Shown here: piece by piece, positions 6,632 to 14,307 of the stretch
How the letters are laid out: the number at the start of each line of letters is the position of its first letter
How positions within the stretch are numbered: position 1 is the first letter of the stretch
Source: JAXDMK01 sp963790325
Lineage (GTDB): Bacteria > Actinomycetota > Acidimicrobiia > Acidimicrobiales > AC-14
Length of the DNA: 64,000 nt
Assembly: GCA_963790325.1 (NCBI GenBank)
Contig: CAWBNY010000003.1
Location: forward strand, 124,001-188,000
Reading direction: 5' to 3'
Translations under genes and position numbers: made by a program
The notes under the pieces: generated by a model
The model's database searches: none
What the model was told of the DNA's origin: nothing
The model's input: only the letters and a program-made list of their open reading frames with translations

Positions 6632-7041
6632 CCCTTCTCGTTGACACCAACGTCGTCCTCGCTGCGGCCGACGACGCTGACCCCGATCCCGAGCGCTGCA
6701 GGACGCTGCTCGAGAACCACCCCGGTCCACTGTTCACGACCGCGCTCGTGGTCGCCGAGACCGGATGGCTGATCGAGCGCCAGCTTGGACCGGCCACCGA
6801 AGCTCGGTTCTATCGCTCGATCGCCAACCGGGATCTGATCGTCGAGCCCCTGAGCTCGACCGACTGGGAGCGGGTCGCCGAGTTGGCTGACACCTACGCC
6901 GACCTGGGCCTTGGTGGTGTCGATGCGAGCCTCGTGGCCGTCGCCGAACGGCTCGACGCGCATGAGATTGCCACGCTCGACCGGCGAGACTTCTCCGTGG
7001 TTCGCCCGAATCATGTGGACTCGCTCACGCTTCTTCCCTGA
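6628..7041 (+). CDS. vapC: VapC-like PIN-domain toxin with CTG start
   Basis: A 137-residue PIN-domain ribonuclease of the VapC type. LLVDTNVVLAAAD gives the first catalytic Asp, TTALVVAETGWLIE the conserved Glu, and GVDASLVAVAERLDAHEIAT and LDRRDFSVVRP the C-terminal acidic cluster. Homology requires the protein to begin at position 6628, where the codon is CTG; it overlaps the antitoxin stop as CTGA. The next start, GTG 6748, would remove the first catalytic Asp. Either CTG is used or an ATG was mutated, which would attenuate the toxin. Confidence 0.8.
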   Translation: MTLLVDTNVVLAAADDADPDPERCRTLLENHPGPLFTTALVVAETGWLIERQLGPATEARFYRSIANRDLIVEPLSSTDWERVAELADTYADLGLGGVDASLVAVAERLDAHEIATLDRRDFSVVRPNHVDSLTLLP

Positions 7042-7053
7042 CTGCTGAGCCGC

Positions 7054-7449
7054 TCAGGGCTCGTCGAACTCGAGGTACCGGCCCGCGGCGCGATCTGCCT
7101 CGACCTCTGCCAGCCACTCGACGACGGCGCTCCTGCTGTCGAGCCGACGGCCATCGCGGGTGATCGATACGTCGTCCGCAGTCGATGGGGCCGCCGCTCT
7201 CACGCGAGCCAAAAACTCGTCGCTCGAGAGTGGGAGATTCATGCGGGCTTCGCGGTGTGCGGTGATCTCCTCCAGGGCGATTGTCGTCGCCTCGGCGTCG
7301 TCGATGCGGTTCCGCTCGGAGAGCCTGTCGAGCACGCTCGGGCCGGGGTCCTGACGGACGGCGTCGACCTCGTCCTCTGCCAGGCCGGGCCGTTCCGCTT
7401 CCGTCCGAACGACGTCGGGCGCCTCGTCGCCGGGTTCGGACGTCGTCAC
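7054..7449 (-). CDS. Hypothetical protein of the island
   Basis: A 131-residue acidic protein of unknown family. The GTG start at 7449 overlaps the stop of the small upstream gene (GTGA), so the two form a two-gene unit on the minus strand. The C-terminal half, MNLPLSSDEFLARVRAAAPS, DDVSITRDGRRLDSRSAVVE and WLAEVEADRAAGR, has a short strand-turn-strand followed by a helix, reminiscent of small antitoxins with an added N-terminal extension. It is convergent with the VapC-like gene, 12 bases away. Its place among toxin-antitoxin genes suggests a role of that kind, but no toxin motif was found. Confidence 0.5.
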   Translation of the reverse strand: MTTSEPGDEAPDVVRTEAERPGLAEDEVDAVRQDPGPSVLDRLSERNRIDDAEATTIALEEITAHREARMNLPLSSDEFLARVRAAAPSTADDVSITRDGRRLDSRSAVVEWLAEVEADRAAGRYLEFDEP

Positions 7450-7610
7450 CGATCACCCAGTGCGCGCTCGAAGGCGCTCCACTCCTCGTCGGTGAGGCCC
7501 TCCACCGCCATGTCGGCATCGGTCGGTAGGGGCACCGCGCGCCCCAACGCCTCGGTCGGCGGGACCACCGTGGGAGGGTTGCGCTCGCCTGCCCTGTCGG
7601 GGACTGACAC
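7446..7610 (-). CDS. Small 54-residue protein, unknown
   Basis: From GTG 7610 the minus strand encodes 54 residues. The C-terminal part, PTDADMAVEGLTDEEWSAFE, is a well-formed acidic helix, while the N-terminus is proline-rich and probably disordered. GAAGG upstream of GTG is a weak ribosome site. It overlaps the following gene by four bases. The size, acidity and coupling fit an antitoxin-like or adaptor peptide; no family name can be given. Confidence 0.45.
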   Translation of the reverse strand: MSVPDRAGERNPPTVVPPTEALGRAVPLPTDADMAVEGLTDEEWSAFERALGDR

Positions 7611-7705
7611 GCCTTCAAGGGTAGGCCCCCGGGATACGAGGCGCGCCGTCGACGGTCTGGCGGTATCGAGGGCCTTGGCGGGCGATGGCGTGCGAAACTG
7701 GGTTC

Positions 7706-7948
7706 ATGGTCGCGGACCTTCTCGCTCTCCTTGACGCCGACTCTTCGGTGCTGCATGGGCAAGTCGGGTTCCAAGGGACCCGGGTCCCGGTGAGCGTGGT
7801 GCTCGACTGTCTCGCGGCCGGGATGACCGACGCCGAGATCCACGACCAGTACCCGTCGCTCCCGGTGGACGCGACTCGGGCCGCCCTCGCCTACGCCGCG
7901 GTGCTCGCTCGGGAGGAGTTGTATCCGCTCGAGCCAACCTCCCGGTGA
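7706..7948 (+). CDS. DUF433 domain protein (antitoxin-like)
   Basis: An 80-residue DUF433 protein. The pattern VLHGQVGFQGTRVPVSVVLD, CLAAGMTDAEIHDQYPSL and ATRAALAYAA is diagnostic (G-x-P-x-x-x-GTR-V-P-V). DUF433 is a winged-helix-like domain usually placed directly before a DUF5615/PIN-like toxin. Here no DUF5615 frame follows; an Xre-type remnant comes next. ATG 7706 is preferred over the upstream ATG at 7685. It may be an orphan antitoxin. Confidence 0.75.
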   Translation: MVADLLALLDADSSVLHGQVGFQGTRVPVSVVLDCLAAGMTDAEIHDQYPSLPVDATRAALAYAAVLAREELYPLEPTSR

Positions 7949-7960
7949 GGGCCGGGCGCG

Positions 7961-8215
7961 GTAAGTGGCGCAATCGGCGAGCTGATAGCCACCGGAGTCG
8001 TCGACAGCCGGGACATCGCTCAGGTCACTGGTGTCACCCCACGAACCGTCAGCCGCTGGCTGGCTGCGAAGGGTGACCCTCGCCGAGTCGCGTGGGATCG
8101 CCTGGTCGGGCTGGAGGCCGTCGTCGACGCGCTCCGCCGCGTGCTCCGGGATGAGCCCGCTCGCCTCTGGCTCTGGAGCCCGAACGCCGGGCTCCACGGG
8201 CGCTCAACGATCTGA
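7961..8215 (+). pseudogene. Xre/MbcA-type (DUF2384) antitoxin, truncated
   Basis: The frame reads DSRDIAQVTGVTPRTVSRWL (helix-turn-helix), then RLVGLEAVVDALRRVLRDEP and ARLWLWSPNAGL, which is the DUF2384/ParS toxin-binding domain. It has no visible ATG, GTG or TTG start after the preceding stop at 7948. After SPNAGL it shifts out of register into HGRSTI and a stop at 8213, where members normally continue to the end of the DUF2384 domain. No RES- or ADP-ribosyltransferase-type toxin is nearby. Both ends are defective, so I treat it as a decayed antitoxin. Confidence 0.6.
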
Positions 8216-8664
8216 ACCGGGCGGAGGGGTGGGGCGTCTGGAAGGGAACCCCCGTGGGCCAGGCCGCCATCGACTGGCGGGCGGCGGTGCGGGAAAGAGA
8301 CGGCAGCCTGGGCCAAGCCGAGCACGTCGGCTGGCGGGAGGCCCATGAACTGCGCAAGCGGTCACGAGCGGCGGCCGAGCGGGTGGGACCCCTGCAGGAG
8401 CGGTTCGCTGCCCTGGCCGCTCCCGAGCGGGCCCGCCTGGAGGCCGAGATGCCGGAGGCGAAGAAGGTGCTCGCCGATCTGGAGGGCCAGTACTACGGCA
8501 GCCTCCACTTCCAGATCAAGCACCCCGAGGCCCTGCGTCGTCTCCACAGCCTCGCGGTCAGGTCGGGTTCCTCTGCCATAGAGGCTACGAGACAAGGCGC
8601 GAATAGTGCGACGCTGCCGCGACGCTGCCCTCGACGGGCACGGCTTCGTGGTTGCCCTGGATGA
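8212..8664 (+). pseudogene. Helical protein fragment, possibly relaxase tail
   Basis: An open frame encodes LNRAEGWGVWKGTPVGQAAI, a charged helical region with EAHELRKRSRAAAERVGPLQ and LEAEMPEAKKVLADLEGQYY, and HPEALRRLHSLAV. The amphipathic, coiled-coil-like composition recalls C-terminal tails of MobF relaxases, which would suit a mobile element, but this is a weak resemblance. No start with a ribosome site is visible and the frame overlaps the end of the Xre remnant out of register. From about 8590 the sequence is low in coding character and includes a tandem GCGACGCTGCC repeat (8608-8629). Confidence 0.3.
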
Positions 8665-8687
8665 TGATGACCTTCGCAGGCTTGTGG

Positions 8688-8707
8688 TCGCAAGATTCAT
8701 CTTGCGA
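8688..8707. terminator. Hairpin at the end of the integrase gene
   Basis: TCGCAAGAT, two bases, then ATCTTGCGA form a perfect 9-bp stem with a minimal loop. It covers the stop codon of the integrase reading frame (8697-8699). It may serve as terminator for the minus-strand integrase transcript. Confidence 0.35.
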
Positions 8708-9781
8708 TTGTCACGGTCGCAAGCACTTGGTCGACGGCGTTGCGGGTCTCGTCGTCGCTGTCGGGCCAGAGGTGGCCGTGGGTGTCGAGGGTCTCGATGG
8801 CTTACTGGTGGCCGAGACGGCGTTGGACGGCCTTCACCGAGCAGCCCTTGGCGATCAGGAGGGAGGCGTAGAAGTGGCGCAAATCGTGGAACGTGGCCCA
8901 CTCCGGCAGGTTGGCCTGCCTGCGGGCGCGGTGCCACATCTCCCCCGCGGTGTTGCGGCGGAGGGGATTGTTGACGCTGTTGGTGAAGACAAGGCCGTAC
9001 TTGCCGGGACGGTAGCGAGCCAGGTGGGCGGCCAGGGCTGATCCGACGACGTCGGGCATCGGGATAGTACGGAAGCTGGCCTTGCTCTTGGGCGGGCCGA
9101 ACGCAGGGACGCCTCCTCGGGCGTCGATGACCTGGCGGTCGACCCGGACCTGGCGGCGGAGGAAGTCGACCCGGTCGACGCTGAGGCCGAAGCACTCGCC
9201 CTGGCGAAGGCCCATGCCGGCGGCGAAGACGATCAGCGCCCGGTACCGGTCGGGGACGGCCGCAGCCAGGCCCTCGACCTCGCTCACGCTCAGCGGGACG
9301 ATCTCGGCGTCGTTGTGCTTTGGGAGCGCGATCCGGATGCACGGCGAGGCGGCGATGAGCCGGTCGCCGACGGCGGCTTTGAAGATGGTTGCCACCCACC
9401 GGTAGACGAGCTCGACCGAGCGCGGCGCGAGCACCCGCGTCCGGCCCTTCACCCACGCCTGGATCTCGCTCCGGCGGATGGCGCCGATCTGGTGGTGTCG
9501 AGCGTGGGATACGTGTGGAGCCGGAGGTAGGTCTCGATCTGGGTGGCCGTGCCGCTCCGGTGGACCTGGGTCGAGCGCCACTCCTCGGCGAAGTCGCGGA
9601 ACAGCGCCCGGCCGCCGGCGGGGTCGACGTACAGGCCGTGGGCCAGGTCGCCCCGGATGGCGTCGAGGAACAGCTGGGCGTCGCCCTTGCGGGCGAACTG
9701 GCGGGTCTTCTGGGGCCCTCCGGGATACTCCCGCCACCTCGCCCGGTACCCGCCGTCGGGGCGCTTGTCGATGGTGGCCAT
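8697..9781 (-). pseudogene. int: Tyrosine integrase, triply inactivated
   Basis: Minus-strand ATG 9781 after a strong GAGGAGG begins an N-terminal SAM-like/AP2-type region (MATIDKRPDGGYRARWREYP, ...YVDPAGG, WRSTQVHRSGTATQIETYLR). Near 9490 a single-base frameshift moves reading into HHQIGAIRRSEIQAWVKG. The catalytic domain then follows with GMGLRQGECFGLSVDRVDFL (first Arg), FHDLRHFYASLLIAKG (HxxR) and KAVQRRLGHQ. A TAA at 8802-8804 interrupts next, replacing a Ser codon of the related copy. Beyond it comes TLDTHGHLWPDSDDETR, where the nucleophilic Tyr is His (8778-8780). Each lesion alone would disable integration. The gene lies directly downstream of the rnpB-proximal att site, as expected for the island's own integrase. 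Confidence 0.8.
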
Positions 9782-9825
9782 GGCTCCTCCTCTCTCTCCG
9801 TGACGGCCGTTTCCGGCCCCCAAAA

Positions 9826-9846
9826 AGTCCTCAACTGCTGAGGACT
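9826..9846. repeat. Inverted AGTCCTCA repeat, candidate arm site / operator
   Basis: AGTCCTCA (9826-9833) and TGAGGACT (9839-9846) form an inverted repeat with a 5-base spacer between the integrase start and the rnpB-side att core. The same octamer occurs twice inside the other island end. Next to it, CGGTCACT occurs twice (9851-9858 and 9871-9878). These could bind integrase or an excisionase, or regulate the integrase promoter. Confidence 0.4.
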
Positions 9847-9915
9847 AAAACGGTCACTCACGGTGAGCGACGGTCACTGGTGAACACCTATAAGTGCAGG
9901 TCAGAAACTATTTTA

Positions 9916-9939
9916 GACTGTTCACGTAGAGTGGTAATG

Positions 9940-9961
<22 letters not shown>
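9916..9961. repeat. rnpB-proximal att site
   Basis: This is the native 3' end of rnpB plus 24 bases of flank, repeated at 4862-4908 with one indel. The rnpB part includes the 3' strand of helix P1, which the incoming element therefore restores or retains. Confidence 0.8.
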
Positions 9962-10303
<342 letters not shown>

Positions 10304-10372
10304 CGCCGCCAGTCTCCCACGATCCTGCCCCGGTCGGCACCCCCTGTTGCGTGTCGCGAACCGGTCGCCGGG

Positions 10373-11818
10373 TCAGGCGAAGTCGATGGCGCTCAGCTCG
10401 GGGACCCACCCTCGGGACCGGGCACACGCCTCCCGCCAGCGCTCGCGTTGGGGTCGGCGGACGGGCGAGACCACGCGACCAGGCGTCCACGTGGCCGCGA
10501 TCTCGTTTTCGTCGGCCCAGGTGCCCGTGGCCAGGCCGGCCAGGAACGCCGCGCCCAGGGTGGTGGCCTCGGTGACGGGCGACACCTCGATCGGTCGGGC
10601 GGTGGCGTCGGCCAACGCCTGGACGAAGACCCGGTTGGTCGACATCCCCCCGTCGACCCGCAACGTCGCCAGGCTCACACCGCCGTCGGCCTCGGTCGCC
10701 TCCACCAGGTCGGCGCCCCGCTGGGCGACGCCTTCCAGCACGGCCCGGACGATCTCGGGTCGCCCCGACCCTCGGGTCAACCCGACCAACGTCCCCCGGG
10801 CCCCGAAGTCCCAGGCGGGCGTGCCCATCCCCAGCAACGCGGGCACGAACCACACGTCGCCCGTGTTGCGGCACTCCGCCGCCACCGACTCCGACTCCTC
10901 GGACGACGAGATCAGGCGGAGATCGTCCCGCAGCCACTCCACCGCCTGGCCGGCGGTGAGCATGAACGCCTCCAGGCCGAAGGTGGTGCGTCCCTCACGA
11001 CGCCAGGCGATGATGGGGAATGTCCCCGCCGGGCCCCGGCGGTCGAACGTCGGCCGCACCGGGCCGACGTTGAGGTCGACCATGCCGCCGGTGCCGAAGG
11101 TCATCTTGGCCATCCCCGGACGGGTGCAACCCTGCCCGATCAGCGACGCCTGCTGGTCGCCGGCGATGCCGGCCACCACCGGCGCCCCCGGCAGCGCCAC
11201 CGCCGCCCCCACCACTCCCGACGAGTCCACGATTCGCGGCAGCACCCGGGCCGGGATCCGCAACACGTCCAACACGAGCGGGTCCCAGCCCGAGCCGTCC
11301 AGCTGCAACAGGCCCGTCACCGCCGCGTTGGAGGGGTCGGTGACGTGCAGCTCGCCGGCCGACAGGGTCCAGGCCATCCATGTGTCGATGGTGCCGAAGC
11401 ACAGGTCGCGCTCCCGCTCGGGGTCGGCGATGTCGAGCAGCACCGCCAGCTTGGTGGCCGAGCTGCTCGGCGCCACATGGATGCCCTGGTCCTGCAGGCC
11501 GAGGCACATGGCGGCGGTGCGCAGGTCCTGCCAGCCGATGCCGGGCCCGACGGGAACCCCGGTGGCCCGGTCCCAAACCACCGTCGACGACCGTTGGTTG
11601 GCGATCCCGACCGAGTCGACCGGCCCCCCCGCGGCGAGCGCCGCCCTCGCCACCTCCAGGGCGGCGGCGGCCATGGCTGAGGCGTCGAACTCCACGAAGC
11701 CCTGGCTCGGCGTCGACGGGAGCACCTGGCGGTAGCGGACGTGGGATACCGACGCGTCGGCCCCGACGATGGCGGCCCGCACCCCGCTGGTGCCGACGTC
11801 GACGACCAGGTGGTTCAC
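10373..11818 (-). CDS. glpK: FGGY-family glycerol kinase
   Basis: A 481-residue carbohydrate kinase of the FGGY family, most likely glycerol kinase given that glpD is in the same operon. VVDVGTSGVRAAIVG is the ATP phosphate-1 motif. GIGWQDLRTAAM corresponds to the substrate-binding W-Q/D region, IAGDQQASLIGQGC to the central D-Q motif, and MTFGTGGMVDLN to the phosphate-2 glycine loop. LRVDGGMSTNRVFVQALADA is the adenosine motif. The GTG at 11818 overlaps the stop of the upstream membrane-protein gene (GTGA). It converts glycerol to glycerol-3-phosphate in the cytosol. Other FGGY substrates are possible, as several glycerol-specific residues cannot be checked by eye. Confidence 0.82.
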   Translation of the reverse strand: MNHLVVDVGTSGVRAAIVGADASVSHVRYRQVLPSTPSQGFVEFDASAMAAAALEVARAALAAGGPVDSVGIANQRSSTVVWDRATGVPVGPGIGWQDLRTAAMCLGLQDQGIHVAPSSSATKLAVLLDIADPERERDLCFGTIDTWMAWTLSAGELHVTDPSNAAVTGLLQLDGSGWDPLVLDVLRIPARVLPRIVDSSGVVGAAVALPGAPVVAGIAGDQQASLIGQGCTRPGMAKMTFGTGGMVDLNVGPVRPTFDRRGPAGTFPIIAWRREGRTTFGLEAFMLTAGQAVEWLRDDLRLISSSEESESVAAECRNTGDVWFVPALLGMGTPAWDFGARGTLVGLTRGSGRPEIVRAVLEGVAQRGADLVEATEADGGVSLATLRVDGGMSTNRVFVQALADATARPIEVSPVTEATTLGAAFLAGLATGTWADENEIAATWTPGRVVSPVRRPQRERWREACARSRGWVPELSAIDFA

Positions 11819-12204
11819 GACTCCGCCGGTGGCTTGCTCGACCGCGACGCCAGCAGCGCCCCGAATATCCCTGTCGAGCTGGCCATGAAGGCGTGAAAGA
11901 CCAGGTTGAACACGTTCGGGCCGCCCTGGCCGGCGATGGCCCGAGCCACCACCACGACCATGACCAGCACCCCGAAAGAGGTCAGCGAGGCCAGCGCCCC
12001 GTGGACGAGGGGGGCGTCGAGGCGATGGCGACCGGCGTAGAAGCCGGCGGCCACCTGCCCTCCGAGGAGGACGAAGTACAGCAGGACGATGACGTTGGAG
12101 TCCCGAGCCACGGTGGCACCCAGGACGACGGCGGGCACGGCGACCGCCAGGGCCAGGCCTGCGGCCCGGACGACCACCTCCCAGTCGACGCGGAGCCGGG
12201 TCAT
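11815..12204 (-). CDS. Small four-helix membrane protein between glpD and glpK
   Basis: A 129-residue integral membrane protein with about four helices (AAGLALAVAVPAVVLGATVA, VIVLLYFVLLGGQVAAGFYA, LASLTSFGVLVMVVVVARAI, FHAFMASSTGIFGALLA). The layout resembles TIGR04086-type small membrane proteins. The ATG at 12204 overlaps the glpD stop and its own stop overlaps glpK, so three genes are coupled. Glycerol facilitators are about 250 residues with two NPA motifs, which are absent here, so it is not a GlpF. A role in glycerol or glycerol-phosphate handling at the membrane is inferred only from the operon. Confidence 0.7.
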   Translation of the reverse strand: MTRLRVDWEVVVRAAGLALAVAVPAVVLGATVARDSNVIVLLYFVLLGGQVAAGFYAGRHRLDAPLVHGALASLTSFGVLVMVVVVARAIAGQGGPNVFNLVFHAFMASSTGIFGALLASRSSKPPAES

Positions 12205-13721
12205 CGGCCCACCTCCGACCGGCCCGCCACCAGGCCGGCGTGAGCCCGCTCGGCGTCGAGCTCGGCCCGGTAGGCGGCCACCTGGGCGTCGGCCTCGGCC
12301 GCCGACCACCCCAGCTCGGGACGGATGAGGGCGGCGACCTCGGGCGCGACGCGGAACGCCCCGTCCCGGTCGAGGATGCGGGCCCGGAGGCGGCGGTCGA
12401 GCACGTCCCCGAGCGTACGGGCCATCTCGTGGCCGACCGAGTGCACCACGTCGGAGCGCCGGTAGGGGAGGCCGGGGATGAGGGGCGAATCCGGCGTCGA
12501 CCGGGCGGCGTCGCTCGGTCGCAACCGGAGCGGGGCGGTGCGGCTGCGGGCGCCCGCCCCCAGGATCGCCGCCACCCGGTCGACGGTGTCGGCCGCCATC
12601 CTCCGGTAGGTCGTGAGCTTGCCGCCGGTGATCGTGACGACGCCCCCCGCCGACTGGGACAGGCGGTGGCGGCGGGACAGGTCGGCGGTGCGGCCGGCGG
12701 CGGCCGCCACCAGCGGTCGGAGCCCGGCCCAGCACCCCACGACGTCGGCCGGTGTGAGGGGGTCGGCCAGGGACGCGTTGACCGCTCCCAGCAGGTAGGC
12801 CACGTCGGCCGCGGTGCACCGGGGCGGGCCGGGCTCGGCGTCGGTGTCGGTGGTCCCGAGGTACACCCGGTCGGTGCCGGGCCACGGGATGACGAAGATC
12901 GACCGCCCGTCGGCCGGCACCGGAAGGACCGCCGCGGCCGTCGTCGGCAGCCGGCGGGCGGACACGGTGAGATGGACGCCCTTGGCCGGACGGATGGTGG
13001 GCGCCGCCGGCCCGTCCTCCAGGGCGGCCACGTCGTCCGACCACACGCCGGCGGCGTTGACCACGACCGAGGCCCGCACCTCGATCTCCCGTCCGTCGGC
13101 CACGACCCGGGCTCCGACGACCCGGCCCGAGTGCCCCCGCAGGAGGCCGACCGCGGCCGCGTGGTTGGCGGCCACCGCCCCGTGGTCGAGCACCGCGGTG
13201 CGGACGACGTCGAGCGTGAGGCGGGCGTCGTCGGCGTGGGCGTCCAGGTAGAGGTAGGCCCGGCGGACGGCGTCCGGCCGCAGGGCAGGCACCCGCCGGA
13301 GCGCCTCCGCCGCCGACAGGCGCCGGTGGACGTGGCCGATGCGGGCCCCGCCGGCCAGGTCGTAGAGCCAAAGGGCGGTCCCCACCGACCGGGCCGCGGC
13401 CGCGCCCCCCGACATCGGCAGCACGAACGGCAGCGGCCGGACCAGGTGGGGCGCGTTGCGCAGCAGGCGTTGGCGCTCGGCCAGGGCCTGTGCCACCAGT
13501 CCCAGCTCCCCCTGGCTCACATACCGCAGCCCGCCGTGGACCAGCTTGGACGAGGCGGACGACGTCCCCGAGGCGAAGTCGTCCCGCTCGACCAGGGCGG
13601 TCCGGAAGCCCCGGGAGGCGGCGTCGAGGGCCACGCCCGCCCCGGTGATGCCGCCCCCGACGACCAGCACGTCGAAACGTCCGCCGGTCAACCTCTCCAG
13701 TGCCGTGGCCCGGTCGAACAC
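12201..13721 (-). CDS. glpD: FAD-dependent glycerol-3-phosphate dehydrogenase
   Basis: A 506-residue flavoprotein that oxidises glycerol-3-phosphate to dihydroxyacetone phosphate at the membrane. FDVLVVGGGITGAGVALDAA is the FAD-binding Rossmann motif. RDDFASGTSSASSKLVHGGL is the glpD signature, followed by RYLYLDAHADDARLTLDVV and ITGGKLTTYRRMA. A C-terminal helical DAO_C domain runs from about residue 390. GTG 13721 was chosen because it fits the family N-terminus and leaves a promoter region before whiB. A GTG at 13901 would add 60 low-complexity residues. It is the first gene of the glpD-membrane protein-glpK operon. Confidence 0.88.
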   Translation of the reverse strand: MFDRATALERLTGGRFDVLVVGGGITGAGVALDAASRGFRTALVERDDFASGTSSASSKLVHGGLRYVSQGELGLVAQALAERQRLLRNAPHLVRPLPFVLPMSGGAAAARSVGTALWLYDLAGGARIGHVHRRLSAAEALRRVPALRPDAVRRAYLYLDAHADDARLTLDVVRTAVLDHGAVAANHAAAVGLLRGHSGRVVGARVVADGREIEVRASVVVNAAGVWSDDVAALEDGPAAPTIRPAKGVHLTVSARRLPTTAAAVLPVPADGRSIFVIPWPGTDRVYLGTTDTDAEPGPPRCTAADVAYLLGAVNASLADPLTPADVVGCWAGLRPLVAAAAGRTADLSRRHRLSQSAGGVVTITGGKLTTYRRMAADTVDRVAAILGAGARSRTAPLRLRPSDAARSTPDSPLIPGLPYRRSDVVHSVGHEMARTLGDVLDRRLRARILDRDGAFRVAPEVAALIRPELGWSAAEADAQVAAYRAELDAERAHAGLVAGRSEVGR

Positions 13722-14032
13722 CGTCCTACGGTCCGGCCGCCAGGCCGGCGCCGGCCGCCGGTCCGGCCCGCCGGTCGCCCAGCCGCAGGGTGAGTCGGGG
13801 GCGGCGGGGGCGGCGAGGGCGGCGGCCAGGGTCGGCGACGCCGGCTGGCGACCCGGGCGACGGGCGCGCCCGTGGTCGCCCGTCGGGGTTGGGCCGGTCA
13901 CGGGGCCGAGCCTAGGAGAGGGCCGGGCGCCCCTCCCGCGCCAGTGCTTGGACTTTGGCAACGTTCGTGTACAAGAATGAGTTCGTAACGAAATTGTTTG
14001 GAATGTCCGCCGTTGGGAGATGTGACTCGCTG

Positions 14033-14269
14033 ATGGATCTGTCCTGGCGCTCGCGAGGCGCGTGCAAGGGTCTCGACCCTGACATCTTTTATCCCCCGAG
14101 CGACGACTTCGCCTTGGAGGCCAAGGCCGTCTGCGGTGAGTGCTCGGTCCGCCAACACTGCCTGGAGTACGCGTTGACGAAGCGCGAGCACGAGGGCGTG
14201 TGGGGTGGGGCCACCGAGAAGGAACGCCGCCGGATCCTCCGGCAGCGCCGCAAGACCGCCGCCGCCTAA
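14033..14269 (+). CDS. WhiB-family iron-sulfur transcription regulator
   Basis: A 78-residue WhiB-like protein. The four cluster-binding cysteines are Cys11, Cys34, Cys37 and Cys43 (ACKG; CGECSVRQHC), followed by the GVWGG turn and a basic tail RRRILRQRRK that contacts DNA. WhiB proteins bind a [4Fe-4S] cluster and act with the primary sigma factor, only in Actinobacteria. ATG 14033 is the usual start; an upstream ATG at 14003 would add ten residues. It is divergent from glpD, with about 310 bases between the starts that hold both promoters. The exact WhiB subclass is not assigned. Confidence 0.92.
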   Translation: MDLSWRSRGACKGLDPDIFYPPSDDFALEAKAVCGECSVRQHCLEYALTKREHEGVWGGATEKERRRILRQRRKTAAA

Positions 14270-14307
14270 CCGCCTCACGAGGGCGACTACCACCTCCAGG
14301 GGGATCC

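Noticed and set aside
8608..8629. Tandem GCGACGCTGCC repeat as a CRISPR or origin iteron
   Set aside because: Only two units of 11 bases, no spacers, no AT-rich region and no replication gene nearby.
11815..12204. Glycerol facilitator GlpF
   Set aside because: The protein has about 129 residues and no NPA motifs, whereas GlpF has about 250 residues and two such motifs.
12201..13901. Longer glpD starting at GTG 13901
   Set aside because: The added 60 residues are low-complexity Ala/Pro/Arg sequence outside the family boundary and would take up the whiB-glpD promoter region. GTG 13721 fits better, though the longer form is not excluded.
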